A stretch of 28,152 nucleotides of DNA. Source: an uncultured Faecalibacterium sp. (GTDB taxonomy: Bacteria; Bacillota; Clostridia; Oscillospirales; Ruminococcaceae). The notes under the pieces were generated by a model. It was given only the letters and a program-made list of their open reading frames with translations. It was not told where the DNA came from and did not search any database. The first letter of the stretch is position 1; each line of letters starts with the position of its first letter. Shown here piece by piece: positions 21,495-28,152 of the stretch. The position numbers and the translations under genes were made by a program. The stretch is from assembly GCA_934526125.1 (NCBI GenBank), contig CAKSZU010000022.1:1-28152 (forward strand). The letters are read 5' to 3'.

Positions 21495-23366
21495 ATGCCT
21501 TTGCTGGAGAAAATTTCTCAGCCCGGTGACCTGAAAAAGCTGTCCGGACAGCAGACCGTGCAGCTTTGCGCGGAGATCCGGGAGTTTCTTCTGGAAAATG
21601 TCTCCAAGACCGGCGGCCATCTGGCCTCTAACCTGGGTGCAGTGGAACTGACGGTTGCCCTGCACCGGGTGCTGACCACCCCCACGGATGAGATCGTTTT
21701 TGACGTGGGACATCAGTGCTATACCCACAAACTGCTGACCGGCCGCCGGGAGGGCTTTGCCAAGCTGCGGCAGCTGGACGGCATTTCCGGTTTCCCCAAC
21801 CCCAATGAGAGCGAACACGATGCCTTTATTGCCGGACACGGCAATACGGCGCTTTCGCTGGCGGTGGGCATTGCCTGGGCCAAAAAGCTGCGGGGAGAGC
21901 CGGGACAGGTCGTGGCCCTGATCGGAGACGGTGCCTTTACCGGCGGCATGGTCTACGAGGGCATGAACAATATCGGCGGACTGGATAACCTGCTGGTCAT
22001 CCTGAATGACAACAAAATGTCCATCTCCAAAAACGTGGGCGCGCTTTCCCGGTATCTGAGCCATCTGCGCACCACAAGCCGCTATTACGACGCCAAGGAG
22101 AATGTGCGAACCTTCCTGGATGGTGTGCCTGTCATCGGGCCTCCGCTGAAATCCGCGATCCAGGGTGGAAAGACCATGATCCGCCGGGCCATGTATCATT
22201 CCACCATGTTCGAGGATATGGGCTTTCATTACTATGGCCCATTCGATGGAAACAACGAGCAGGAGTTGGAGGAAGTGCTGCGCGGCATCCATCAGCAGCC
22301 CGGCCCCCATTTCCTCCATGTGGTCACCAAAAAGGGCAAGGGCTATGCCCCTGCCGAAAACAACCCCGGGAACTTCCATGGCGTCTCGACCTTTGATCTG
22401 GTCAACAGCATCCCGGACCCGGAGGTGGCACCCAAAGAGTCCTTCTCCACAGTGTTCGGCAGTCTCCTGAATAAGGAGGGGGCCGAGAATGAGAAGATCT
22501 GTGCCATCACTGCTGCCATGAAGTACGGTACGGGCCTGCAGTTCTTCGCGCACACCCACCCGAAACGGTTCTTTGATGTGGGCATGGCGGAACAGCACGC
22601 AGTCACCTTCGCGGCAGGCCTTGCCAGTCAGGGGATGCTGCCGGTGGTCTGCATCTATTCCACCTTCCTGCAGCGCTCCTATGATCAGATCATCCACGAT
22701 GTGAACCTGCTGCGGGAGAACGTGGTGTTTGCCATCGACCGTGCCGGGTTCGTTCCGGCAGACGGCGAGACCCATCAGGGCATCTTTGACCCGGCCTTCC
22801 TCAGCCAGGTAGGAATGCCGATCTATTCTCCCTCCAACTATGCAGAACTGCGGCACTGGCTGCCCATCCTGCTGGACGAAAAAATGGAGGGTCCCCGGGC
22901 CATCCGTTACCCCCGCGGAGGGGAAAGCTCCGTGCTGGCACAGTACGGCTGTACCGGCAAGGAGTACAACCGTCTCCACACAGCCCCCGGCGCAAAGATC
23001 GCCCTCGTCAGCTATGCCGACGAGGTGGAGGATGTGCTGGCCGCAGCGCAGCTTCTGGGGGAAGAAAACATCCCCTGCGACGTATACAAACTTGTAAAGA
23101 TCTATCCCTTTACAGATGAATTCATCAACGAGATCGCACGGTATGACACCGTTTTGTTTGCGGAAGAGTGCGTAGCCTGCGGCGGCATCGGCGAACATCT
23201 CGAAACCGCGCTGCGCCGGGCCGGCTGGCAGGGCGTCTATCTCCACCGCGGTGTGGAGGATGTCCGTCTGCCCCACGCCACCGTGCCGCAGATCAAGGAA
23301 AGCACCGGTCTGGACGCCGCTCATCTGGCACAGACCATCCGTACATGGAAAGGAGCAAAAGCTTGA
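21495..23366 (+). CDS. dxs: 1-deoxy-D-xylulose-5-phosphate synthase
   Basis: 623-aa thiamine diphosphate enzyme joining pyruvate and glyceraldehyde 3-phosphate, first step of the MEP isoprenoid route. The TPP/Mg motif is GDGAFTGG (Gly144 onward) with Asn173 (ILNDN). The pyrimidine-domain acid is Glu366 in GMAEQHAV, close to E. coli Glu370. Active-site regions SNLGAVELTVALH, DVGHQCYTHKLLTG and DGETHQGIFD are intact. Its length is normal. AAGGACGTGAATCT precedes the ATG. Its stop codon (TTGA) overlaps the TTG start of tlyA, so the genes are coupled. Confidence 0.97.
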   Translation: MPLLEKISQPGDLKKLSGQQTVQLCAEIREFLLENVSKTGGHLASNLGAVELTVALHRVLTTPTDEIVFDVGHQCYTHKLLTGRREGFAKLRQLDGISGFPNPNESEHDAFIAGHGNTALSLAVGIAWAKKLRGEPGQVVALIGDGAFTGGMVYEGMNNIGGLDNLLVILNDNKMSISKNVGALSRYLSHLRTTSRYYDAKENVRTFLDGVPVIGPPLKSAIQGGKTMIRRAMYHSTMFEDMGFHYYGPFDGNNEQELEEVLRGIHQQPGPHFLHVVTKKGKGYAPAENNPGNFHGVSTFDLVNSIPDPEVAPKESFSTVFGSLLNKEGAENEKICAITAAMKYGTGLQFFAHTHPKRFFDVGMAEQHAVTFAAGLASQGMLPVVCIYSTFLQRSYDQIIHDVNLLRENVVFAIDRAGFVPADGETHQGIFDPAFLSQVGMPIYSPSNYAELRHWLPILLDEKMEGPRAIRYPRGGESSVLAQYGCTGKEYNRLHTAPGAKIALVSYADEVEDVLAAAQLLGEENIPCDVYKLVKIYPFTDEFINEIARYDTVLFAEECVACGGIGEHLETALRRAGWQGVYLHRGVEDVRLPHATVPQIKESTGLDAAHLAQTIRTWKGAKA

Positions 23367-24166
23367 AGATTCGTTTGGATCAATATCTGGTTCAGCATGG
23401 TCTGATCCAGAGCCGGGAGCGGGCCAAGGCCATGATCATGTCCGGCGTTGTCTTTGTCAATGAACAGAAGGTGGACAAGGCCGGGGAAATGATCAAGGAG
23501 GACGCCAAGGTCGAGGTCCGCGGCCATGACATCGGTTATGTCAGCCGCGGCGGTCTGAAGCTGGAAAAGGCCATGCAGTGCTTCCCGCTGACCCCGAAGG
23601 GAAAAGTATGCATGGACATCGGCGCTTCCACCGGCGGCTTTACCGACTGCATGCTGCAGAACGGTGCCGTCAAGGTCTATGCGGTGGATGTGGGCTACGG
23701 TCAGCTGGCTTGGAGCCTGCGCACCGATGAGCGGGTGGTGAACATGGAGCGGACGAACATCCGCAACGTCACCCCCGAAATGCTGGAAGAACCCATCGAA
23801 TTCTTCAGCGTGGATGTCTCGTTCATCTCGCTGCACCATATTTTCCCTGTGGCACAGCGCATCACAACGCCGGATGCCATGGGTGTTTGTCTGGTCAAGC
23901 CGCAGTTTGAAGCCGGCCGGGAGAAAGTCGGCAAGAACGGTGTCGTCCGGGACCCTGCTACCCATCGTGAGGTGCTGCACAATGCCATGGGCTACGCGGC
24001 TGCCAATGGATTCCGGGTCCGCGGGCTGGATTTCAGCCCCGTCAAGGGCCCCGAGGGCAACATCGAGTACCTGATGTTCGTCCAGAAGAGCGAGGAGCCC
24101 GGCGTACTGGAGGACTCTGCTGCAGAGCAGGTGGTGGCTGCAAGCCACTCCACGCTGGACCGCTGA
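23363..24166 (+). CDS. tlyA: TlyA-family rRNA 2'-O-methyltransferase / hemolysin-like protein
   Basis: 267-aa protein with an N-terminal S4 RNA-binding domain (MKIRLDQYLVQHGLIQSRER, residues 1-60) and a FtsJ/RrmJ-like Rossmann domain. The SAM loop is MDIGASTGGFTDC (about 84-96); catalytic-type residues include Asp151 (SVDVSFIS) and Lys179 (LVKPQFEAGR). Mycobacterial TlyA methylates 16S and 23S rRNA and confers capreomycin sensitivity; the clostridial copies are annotated hemolysin by old homology only. The TTG start at 23363 is chosen because AAAGGAG lies eight bases upstream and the protein then begins MKIRLDQYLV as usual. The in-frame ATG at 23345 has no ribosome binding site. It overlaps the dxs stop codon. 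Confidence 0.92.
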   Translation: MKIRLDQYLVQHGLIQSRERAKAMIMSGVVFVNEQKVDKAGEMIKEDAKVEVRGHDIGYVSRGGLKLEKAMQCFPLTPKGKVCMDIGASTGGFTDCMLQNGAVKVYAVDVGYGQLAWSLRTDERVVNMERTNIRNVTPEMLEEPIEFFSVDVSFISLHHIFPVAQRITTPDAMGVCLVKPQFEAGREKVGKNGVVRDPATHREVLHNAMGYAAANGFRVRGLDFSPVKGPEGNIEYLMFVQKSEEPGVLEDSAAEQVVAASHSTLDR

Positions 24167-24191
24167 AAATTTCCGGAAGGAGAAGCCCGCG

Positions 24192-25043
24192 ATGACAGTT
24201 TACATCTCGCCCAACCCCGGCAAGGCCATGGCCTATGGGATCTCCCAGCGGGCAGCGCAGATCCTGTTGACGCATGGTGCGCAGGTGCTGATGCAGGACG
24301 GCCTGCAGGCAGAGTGCCTGACCATGGGGGTGCAGTATCTGCCCCAGAAGGAGTGTCTGGAGCGCACCGATGTCATCCTGACCATCGGCGGCGACGGCAC
24401 GATCCTCCATGAGGCGAACCTCTCGCTGGAATACCACAAGCCCATCCTCGGCATCAACCTGGGGCGGTGCGGCTTTCTGGCCACCTGCGAAGTGGACGAA
24501 ATGGAAAGCAAGCTGGCCGCCGTGGCCCGGGGAGAGTTCCTGCTGGACAACCGGATGCTGCTCTATGTCCGGGTCCTGGGGGACAACAGCTGGGCAGGCC
24601 ATGCCCTCAACGATGTGGTCATCACCAAAGGCCGCCTGCAGCAGGCCATTGACTTCAGCATTTACTGCGACGATATTCTGGTGGAACACTACCGGGGCGA
24701 CGGTGTCATTGTGGCTACGCCCACCGGTTCCACGGCGTATTCGCTGGCGGCGGGCGGGCCGATCCTGGATTCCCAGACCAAGGGCATCGTGGTGACGCCC
24801 ATCTGCCCCCACAGCCTTGCCAGCCCGGCCATGGTCTTTGCGCAGGAGCGCAAGATCAACATCTGCGTCGGTCAGGTGGCCGAAGAAGAGGTCTTTGTCA
24901 GCTGCGATGGGGCAGCGGGATATTCGCTGCGGGCCGGAGCCACCGCGGAGGTGCGGCTGTCGGATCAGATCGTACAGCTCATCTCCTTCAGCAAAGCCGA
25001 CCAGTTCCAGGCCATCGACCAGAAACTGCGCGGCAGACGATAA
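24192..25043 (+). CDS. nadK: NAD kinase
   Basis: 283-aa ATP-NAD kinase (NadK/PpnK), which makes NADP from NAD. GGDGT (66-70) binds the nucleotide phosphates, NDVVITK (Asn140-Asp141) is the family's NE/D motif and TPTGSTAYSLAAGGP lies in the C-terminal beta-rich domain. Its length is normal. AAGGAG lies upstream of the ATG. It lies between tlyA and argR, the order also seen in other Clostridia and near the Bacillus tlyA-argR-recN order, with short gaps (25 and 24 bases), so it belongs to the long operon. Confidence 0.95.
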   Translation: MTVYISPNPGKAMAYGISQRAAQILLTHGAQVLMQDGLQAECLTMGVQYLPQKECLERTDVILTIGGDGTILHEANLSLEYHKPILGINLGRCGFLATCEVDEMESKLAAVARGEFLLDNRMLLYVRVLGDNSWAGHALNDVVITKGRLQQAIDFSIYCDDILVEHYRGDGVIVATPTGSTAYSLAAGGPILDSQTKGIVVTPICPHSLASPAMVFAQERKINICVGQVAEEEVFVSCDGAAGYSLRAGATAEVRLSDQIVQLISFSKADQFQAIDQKLRGRR

Positions 25044-25067
25044 CAGGACAGGAAGGGAGAGATCACA

Positions 25068-25556
25068 ATGGGACGCAGCAGCCGAGGCGATGCCGGAAGC
25101 AAGCGGGAGCGTCAGCAGACGATCCTGCGGCTGATCCAGGAACACCCCATCAGCCGTCAGGAATCCCTGCTTGAATATCTGCGCGGCGAGGGGTTTGATG
25201 CAACGCAGGCCACCATCTCCCGCGATATCCGGGAGCTGAGTCTGGTCAAGGCGGCAACCTCTACAGGGTACCGCTATGTTTCCAGCCACAGCGAGACCCC
25301 GAACCCCAAAGTGCAGGGCCGGTTTGAGACCATTTTCCACGAATCGGTGCTGGGGGTGGATTTTGCCGGTCATGTGGTGCTGGTCAAATGCTACTCCGGC
25401 ATGGCAAATGCCGCCTGCGAAGTTTTTGACGCCCTCAAGTGGAAAAATGTCGTCGGCACTCTTTCCGGCGATGATACCTTCCTGATCGTGGCCCGCTCGG
25501 AACGGGATGCCAAAACCATCTGCTCCGAGCTGGGGCATCACATCGGGCAGAAATAA
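25068..25556 (+). CDS. argR: Arginine repressor ArgR/AhrC
   Basis: 162-aa hexameric arginine-dependent regulator. The N-terminal winged helix contains ISRQESLLEYL and ATQATISRDIRELSLVK (45-61). The C-terminal domain ends with the arginine-binding GDDTFLIVAR (134-143), where the two Asp residues contact arginine. An extra basic stretch (SSRGDAGSKRERQQT) precedes the DNA-binding domain. It is not next to arginine genes here; placement beside recN is conserved in Firmicutes. GGGAGA lies upstream of the ATG. Confidence 0.95.
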   Translation: MGRSSRGDAGSKRERQQTILRLIQEHPISRQESLLEYLRGEGFDATQATISRDIRELSLVKAATSTGYRYVSSHSETPNPKVQGRFETIFHESVLGVDFAGHVVLVKCYSGMANAACEVFDALKWKNVVGTLSGDDTFLIVARSERDAKTICSELGHHIGQK

Positions 25557-25574
25557 AATGCGGGAGAGAACACC

Positions 25575-27251
25575 ATGCTGAGCAGTCTGCAAATCGAAAA
25601 CGTTGCAGTCATTCAGAAAGCCAACGTGCATTTTGAAAAGGGCCTGAATGTCCTGACCGGCGAGACCGGCGCGGGCAAATCGATCCTGATCGACTCCATC
25701 AATGCCATTCTGGGCAACCGGACCTCCCGGGATCTGGTGCGCACCGGGGCTTCCAAGGCGGTCATCCGGGCTGCCTTCGAGGATGTCCCCCCGGCCGTGC
25801 TGGACCGTCTGGAACAGGCCGGATATGAGCGCTCGGACGCTTTGACCCTCAGCCGCGAGATCACGGCCGAGGGCAAAAGCACCTGCCGGATCAACGGGAT
25901 GCCGGCAACGGCGGCCATCCTGCGGGAGCTGTGCGGCGGACTGATCAACATCAACGGCCAGCACGATTCGGTGGGCCTGCTGAACCCGGCCCATCATGAG
26001 GGGATCTTGGATGCCTATGCCCAGAATCAGGCGGTCTATCAGGAATATTATACCGTCTACCGGCAGCTCATCAAGGTCAAGAAGGAACTGGACGCCATCA
26101 TCACCGATGAGAGTGAAAAACAGCGGAAGATCGACCTTCTGAGCTATCAGGTGCGGGAGATCGACGATGCCGCCCTGACGGCCGGGGAGGAAGAAATGCT
26201 GGAAGCCCGCCGCAAGGTTCTCGCTAATGCTTCTACCATCCGGGAGCGCATTTCACAGTGTTACACACTTCTGTCCGGCGGGGATGACGTGCCCGGTGCC
26301 GTGGACCTGCTGGGGGAAGCTTCCAACGCCATTTCGGAAGCGGCGCAGCTGGATGACAGCCTTGCCGTCGGTTCCGGACAGCTGCTGGACTTGTACTATA
26401 ATGCCAAGGATCTCTCGGCAGACCTTATCGGCCGGTTGGAAAGCTACGAGAGCAACGACGCCGAGCTGGATGAGATCGAGCAGCGGATGGACCTCATCTA
26501 TAAACTCAAGCGGAAATACGGCAATACGGTGGAGGAGATCCTTGCCTTCGGGCAGCAGGCGCAGGCGGAACTGGAGCGCATTCAATCCTCACAGGAGCGG
26601 GCCGATCAGCTGCAGGCCGAAAAGCACCGCCTGTATGTTCTTGCGCGGGAAAAGGCGGAAGCCCTGACCCAGACCCGTCTGAAAGCCTTCGAGGAGCTGA
26701 ACCGCCGCATCTCCGGGACGCTGGATTTCCTGAACATGCCCGGCGTCCGGATGACCCTCCGCCATGCCCGGGGGCCGCTGGCCAGCCATGGTCAGGACAG
26801 TGTGGAGTTCTACATCTCGACCAACCCCGGCGAGGCCCCGAAGCCGCTGGCCAGGATCGCTTCCGGCGGCGAACTGAGCCGCATCACCCTGGCCATCAAG
26901 AATGCGATGGCAGATAAAGATGCCGTACCCACCGTGATTTACGATGAGATCGACAGCGGCGTGTCCGGCAAAGCCGCCAGCCGCATCGGAGAGGTGCTGA
27001 AGCAGAGCGCAGCAGGACATCAGATCCTCTGCATCACGCACACGGCACAGATCGCAGCACTGGCCGACTGCCATCTGCTGATCCAGAAGAACATTACCAA
27101 CGAGCGCACCTATACCGAGATCCATCCGCTGGATACGGAGGGCCGGGTGGATGCGCTGGCACACATCATTTCGGGCGACCATGTGACCGAGCTTTCCCGC
27201 GCCAATGCCCGGGAAATGCTGGGCATTGCAGGTCAGGAAACCCGGCATTGA
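25575..27251 (+). CDS. recN: DNA repair protein RecN
   Basis: 558-aa SMC-like ATPase that acts early in double-strand break repair. Walker A is GETGAGKS (29-36) in the N-terminal half. A central coiled coil spans about residues 150-370, rich in Glu, Gln and Lys. The C-terminal half holds the signature ASGGELSRI and Walker B VIYDEIDSGVSG, followed by the His of CITHTAQIAA. The full length is normal. GGGAGA precedes the ATG. In spore-forming relatives spoIVB and spo0A follow recN; here the stop codon instead overlaps the -35 box of the tyrS T-box promoter. Confidence 0.96.
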   Translation: MLSSLQIENVAVIQKANVHFEKGLNVLTGETGAGKSILIDSINAILGNRTSRDLVRTGASKAVIRAAFEDVPPAVLDRLEQAGYERSDALTLSREITAEGKSTCRINGMPATAAILRELCGGLININGQHDSVGLLNPAHHEGILDAYAQNQAVYQEYYTVYRQLIKVKKELDAIITDESEKQRKIDLLSYQVREIDDAALTAGEEEMLEARRKVLANASTIRERISQCYTLLSGGDDVPGAVDLLGEASNAISEAAQLDDSLAVGSGQLLDLYYNAKDLSADLIGRLESYESNDAELDEIEQRMDLIYKLKRKYGNTVEEILAFGQQAQAELERIQSSQERADQLQAEKHRLYVLAREKAEALTQTRLKAFEELNRRISGTLDFLNMPGVRMTLRHARGPLASHGQDSVEFYISTNPGEAPKPLARIASGGELSRITLAIKNAMADKDAVPTVIYDEIDSGVSGKAASRIGEVLKQSAAGHQILCITHTAQIAALADCHLLIQKNITNERTYTEIHPLDTEGRVDALAHIISGDHVTELSRANAREMLGIAGQETRH

Positions 27252-27276
27252 CAACCCGCTTGGATTGTGATAAACT
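27248..27276 (+). promoter_or_regulatory. Promoter of the T-box-tyrS unit
   Basis: TTGACA (27248-27253, full consensus), 17-base spacer, TAAACT (27271-27276). The recN stop codon TGA (27249-27251) is part of the -35 box. Confidence 0.8.
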
Positions 27277-27289
27277 AAACCCTGTTGAA

Positions 27290-27573
27290 AGGCAATGATG
27301 GGAACGAGTAGCCTGAAATGTTCTGCCCAGAGAAGCCCCGGTCGGTGAAAGGGGCCGCAGAGCAGCAGGGGAAATACCTCCCGGAGCTGCAGGCTGAATG
27401 CCCTTTTGGGGCCAGTAGGCTGTGCCGCGTGCGAGCGTTACAAACGCAGAGTGTCCTTCGTCTCTGAGAAGCGCACTCGTGAGGCCGTACTCCGTGAGGG
27501 GACGGCAAACAGAGGTGGTACCGCGATTTTCTCGCCCTCTGCCAAATTCATTTTTGGCAGAGGGCATTTTTCT
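27290..27573 (+). promoter_or_regulatory. T-box riboswitch, tyrosine-specific (specifier UAC)
   Basis: Leader RNA that senses uncharged tRNA-Tyr and controls tyrS by transcription antitermination. Stem I base pairs GGGA (27300-27303) with TCCC (27379-27382); its specifier loop has AGTA (27307-27310) opposite GAAATACC. The specifier TAC (27375-27377) is a Tyr codon, matching the downstream gene. Further pairing GTTCTGC (27320-27326) with GCAGAGC (27357-27363) and GCCCC with GGGGC builds upper stem I. The T-box sequence AGAGGTGGTACCGCG (27511-27525) contains UGGU, which pairs with the tRNA 3' end NCCA (discriminator A, as in tRNA-Tyr). A terminator (27534-27573) competes with the antiterminator. 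Read by eye without folding software; the middle region (27390-27510) was not resolved. Confidence 0.95.
27534..27573 (+). terminator. T-box-controlled intrinsic terminator before tyrS
   Basis: Perfect 13-bp stem (27534-27546 with 27553-27565), 6-base loop and T-run. It forms when charged tRNA-Tyr leaves the antiterminator unstabilised. Confidence 0.94.
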
Positions 27574-27607
27574 GTCCTCTGCCCGCACAAAACAGGAGGA
27601 ACGATTT

Positions 27608-28152
27608 ATGACTCTGTACGAAGAACTCAAGGCCCGCGGTCTGGTGGCCCAGATCACAGATGATGAGATCATCGACCTCATCAACAACGGCAAGGCAACC
27701 TTTTACATCGGTTTCGACTGCACGGCCGACAGCCTGACCGCCGGCCATTTCATGGCCCTGACCCTGATGAAGCGTCTTCAAATGGCAGGCAACAAGCCCA
27801 TTGCCCTGATCGGCGGCGGCACCACCATGATCGGCGACCCCTCCGGCCGTACCGACATGCGCAAGATGCTGACCAAAGAGGACATCGCCCACAACGCAGC
27901 CTGCTTCAAGAAGCAGATGGAAAAGTTCATCGACTTCTCGGACGGCAAGGCCCTGATGCTGAACAATGCCGACTGGCTGCTGAACCTGAACTATGTGGAG
28001 CTGCTGCGCGATGTGGGTGCCTGCTTCTCCGTCAACAATATGCTGCGCGCCAAGTGCTATGAGCAGCGGATGGAGAAGGGCCTGTCCTTCCTGGAATTCA
28101 ACTACATGATCATGCAGAGCTACGACTTCTACTACATGTTCCAGCACTACGG
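27608..28152 (+). CDS. tyrS: Tyrosyl-tRNA synthetase, N-terminal part (runs off the window)
   Basis: The first 181 codons of class I tyrosyl-tRNA synthetase, which charges tRNA-Tyr. The catalytic Rossmann fold shows [19 protein letters not shown] (about 33-51), where TAGH (44-47) replaces the textbook HIGH motif; this variation occurs in Tyr[21 protein letters not shown] follows and the fragment ends within the [16 protein letters not shown] segment that helps bind tyrosine. The KMSKS motif and the S4-like tRNA domain lie beyond the edge. AGGAGG precedes the ATG by 8 bases. The Tyr-type T-box immediately upstream independently supports the assignment. Confidence 0.96.
   Translation, partial: MTLYEELKARGLVAQITDDEIIDLINNGKATFYIGFDCTADSLTAGHFMALTLMKRLQMAGNKPIALIGGGTTMIGDPSGRTDMRKMLTKEDIAHNAACFKKQMEKFIDFSDGKALMLNNADWLLNLNYVELLRDVGACFSVNNMLRAKCYEQRMEKGLSFLEFNYMIMQSYDFYYMFQHY

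Noticed and set aside
23345..23362. ATG at 23345 as the tlyA start
   Set aside because: No Shine-Dalgarno sequence precedes it, whereas AAAGGAG is well spaced for the TTG at 23363, which also gives the normal TlyA N-terminus.

Overview
The window is a stretch of ordinary chromosome from a GC-rich (roughly 55-60% by eye), low-GC-lineage Firmicute. Gene content and order (Asp23-nusB-xseA-xseB-ispA-dxs-tlyA-nadK-argR-recN, lon-engB, a T-box before tyrS, YqfC/YqfD and a YlbJ-like protein) point to Clostridia, most likely Oscillospiraceae. A Faecalibacterium-like organism is my inference, not something the sequence proves. I see no insertion sequence, prophage, CRISPR array, tRNA, rRNA or complete mobile element.

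Left part (1-6000). The tail of a GNAT acetyltransferase gene converges with a minus-strand cstA-type transporter gene on a shared bidirectional terminator. cstA and a YerC/YecD TrpR-like regulator gene diverge from an AT-rich 327-bp intergenic region with a good promoter on each strand and a hairpin in the cstA leader. A 108-aa conserved protein of unknown role follows and ends in a strong terminator. Next come a HAD phosphatase, a membrane-anchored SGNH hydrolase with a long Ser-rich tail, and a 73-aa acidic Cys-containing protein of unknown function.

Middle part (6000-14200). A YjjG-type HAD nucleotidase, an ABC-F ATPase and a Gx-family membrane protein are followed by a consensus promoter and the run lon-engB-methyltransferase-hslO, a proteostasis and ribosome-assembly cluster that closes at a bidirectional terminator.

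Sporulation-type segment (14195-16800). On the minus strand yqfC-yqfD, and on the plus strand a YlbJ/nucleoside-recognition-type membrane protein, are the only sporulation-related genes here. The genes that flank the following core operon in spore formers (spoIIIAA-AH upstream, spoIVB and spo0A downstream) are absent.

Right part (16771-28152). A consensus promoter whose -10 box overlaps the stop codon of the preceding gene starts a tightly packed operon of eleven genes: asp23, nusB, a TsaD/Kae1 paralog, xseA, xseB, ispA, a divergent PAP2 protein, dxs, tlyA, nadK and argR, plus recN. It joins transcription factors, exonuclease VII, isoprenoid precursor synthesis (dxs, ispA), rRNA methylation, NADP supply, arginine control and recombinational repair. 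It ends at a new promoter overlapping the recN stop codon, a tyrosine T-box riboswitch with specifier UAC, and tyrS, which runs off the window.

Nothing here looks like a clearly new defence or mobile system. The best leads are the TsaD-family paralog in the nusB-xseA slot, the multi-domain surface SGNH hydrolase with its low-complexity tail, two unassigned small proteins, and structured leaders upstream of cstA and asp23.
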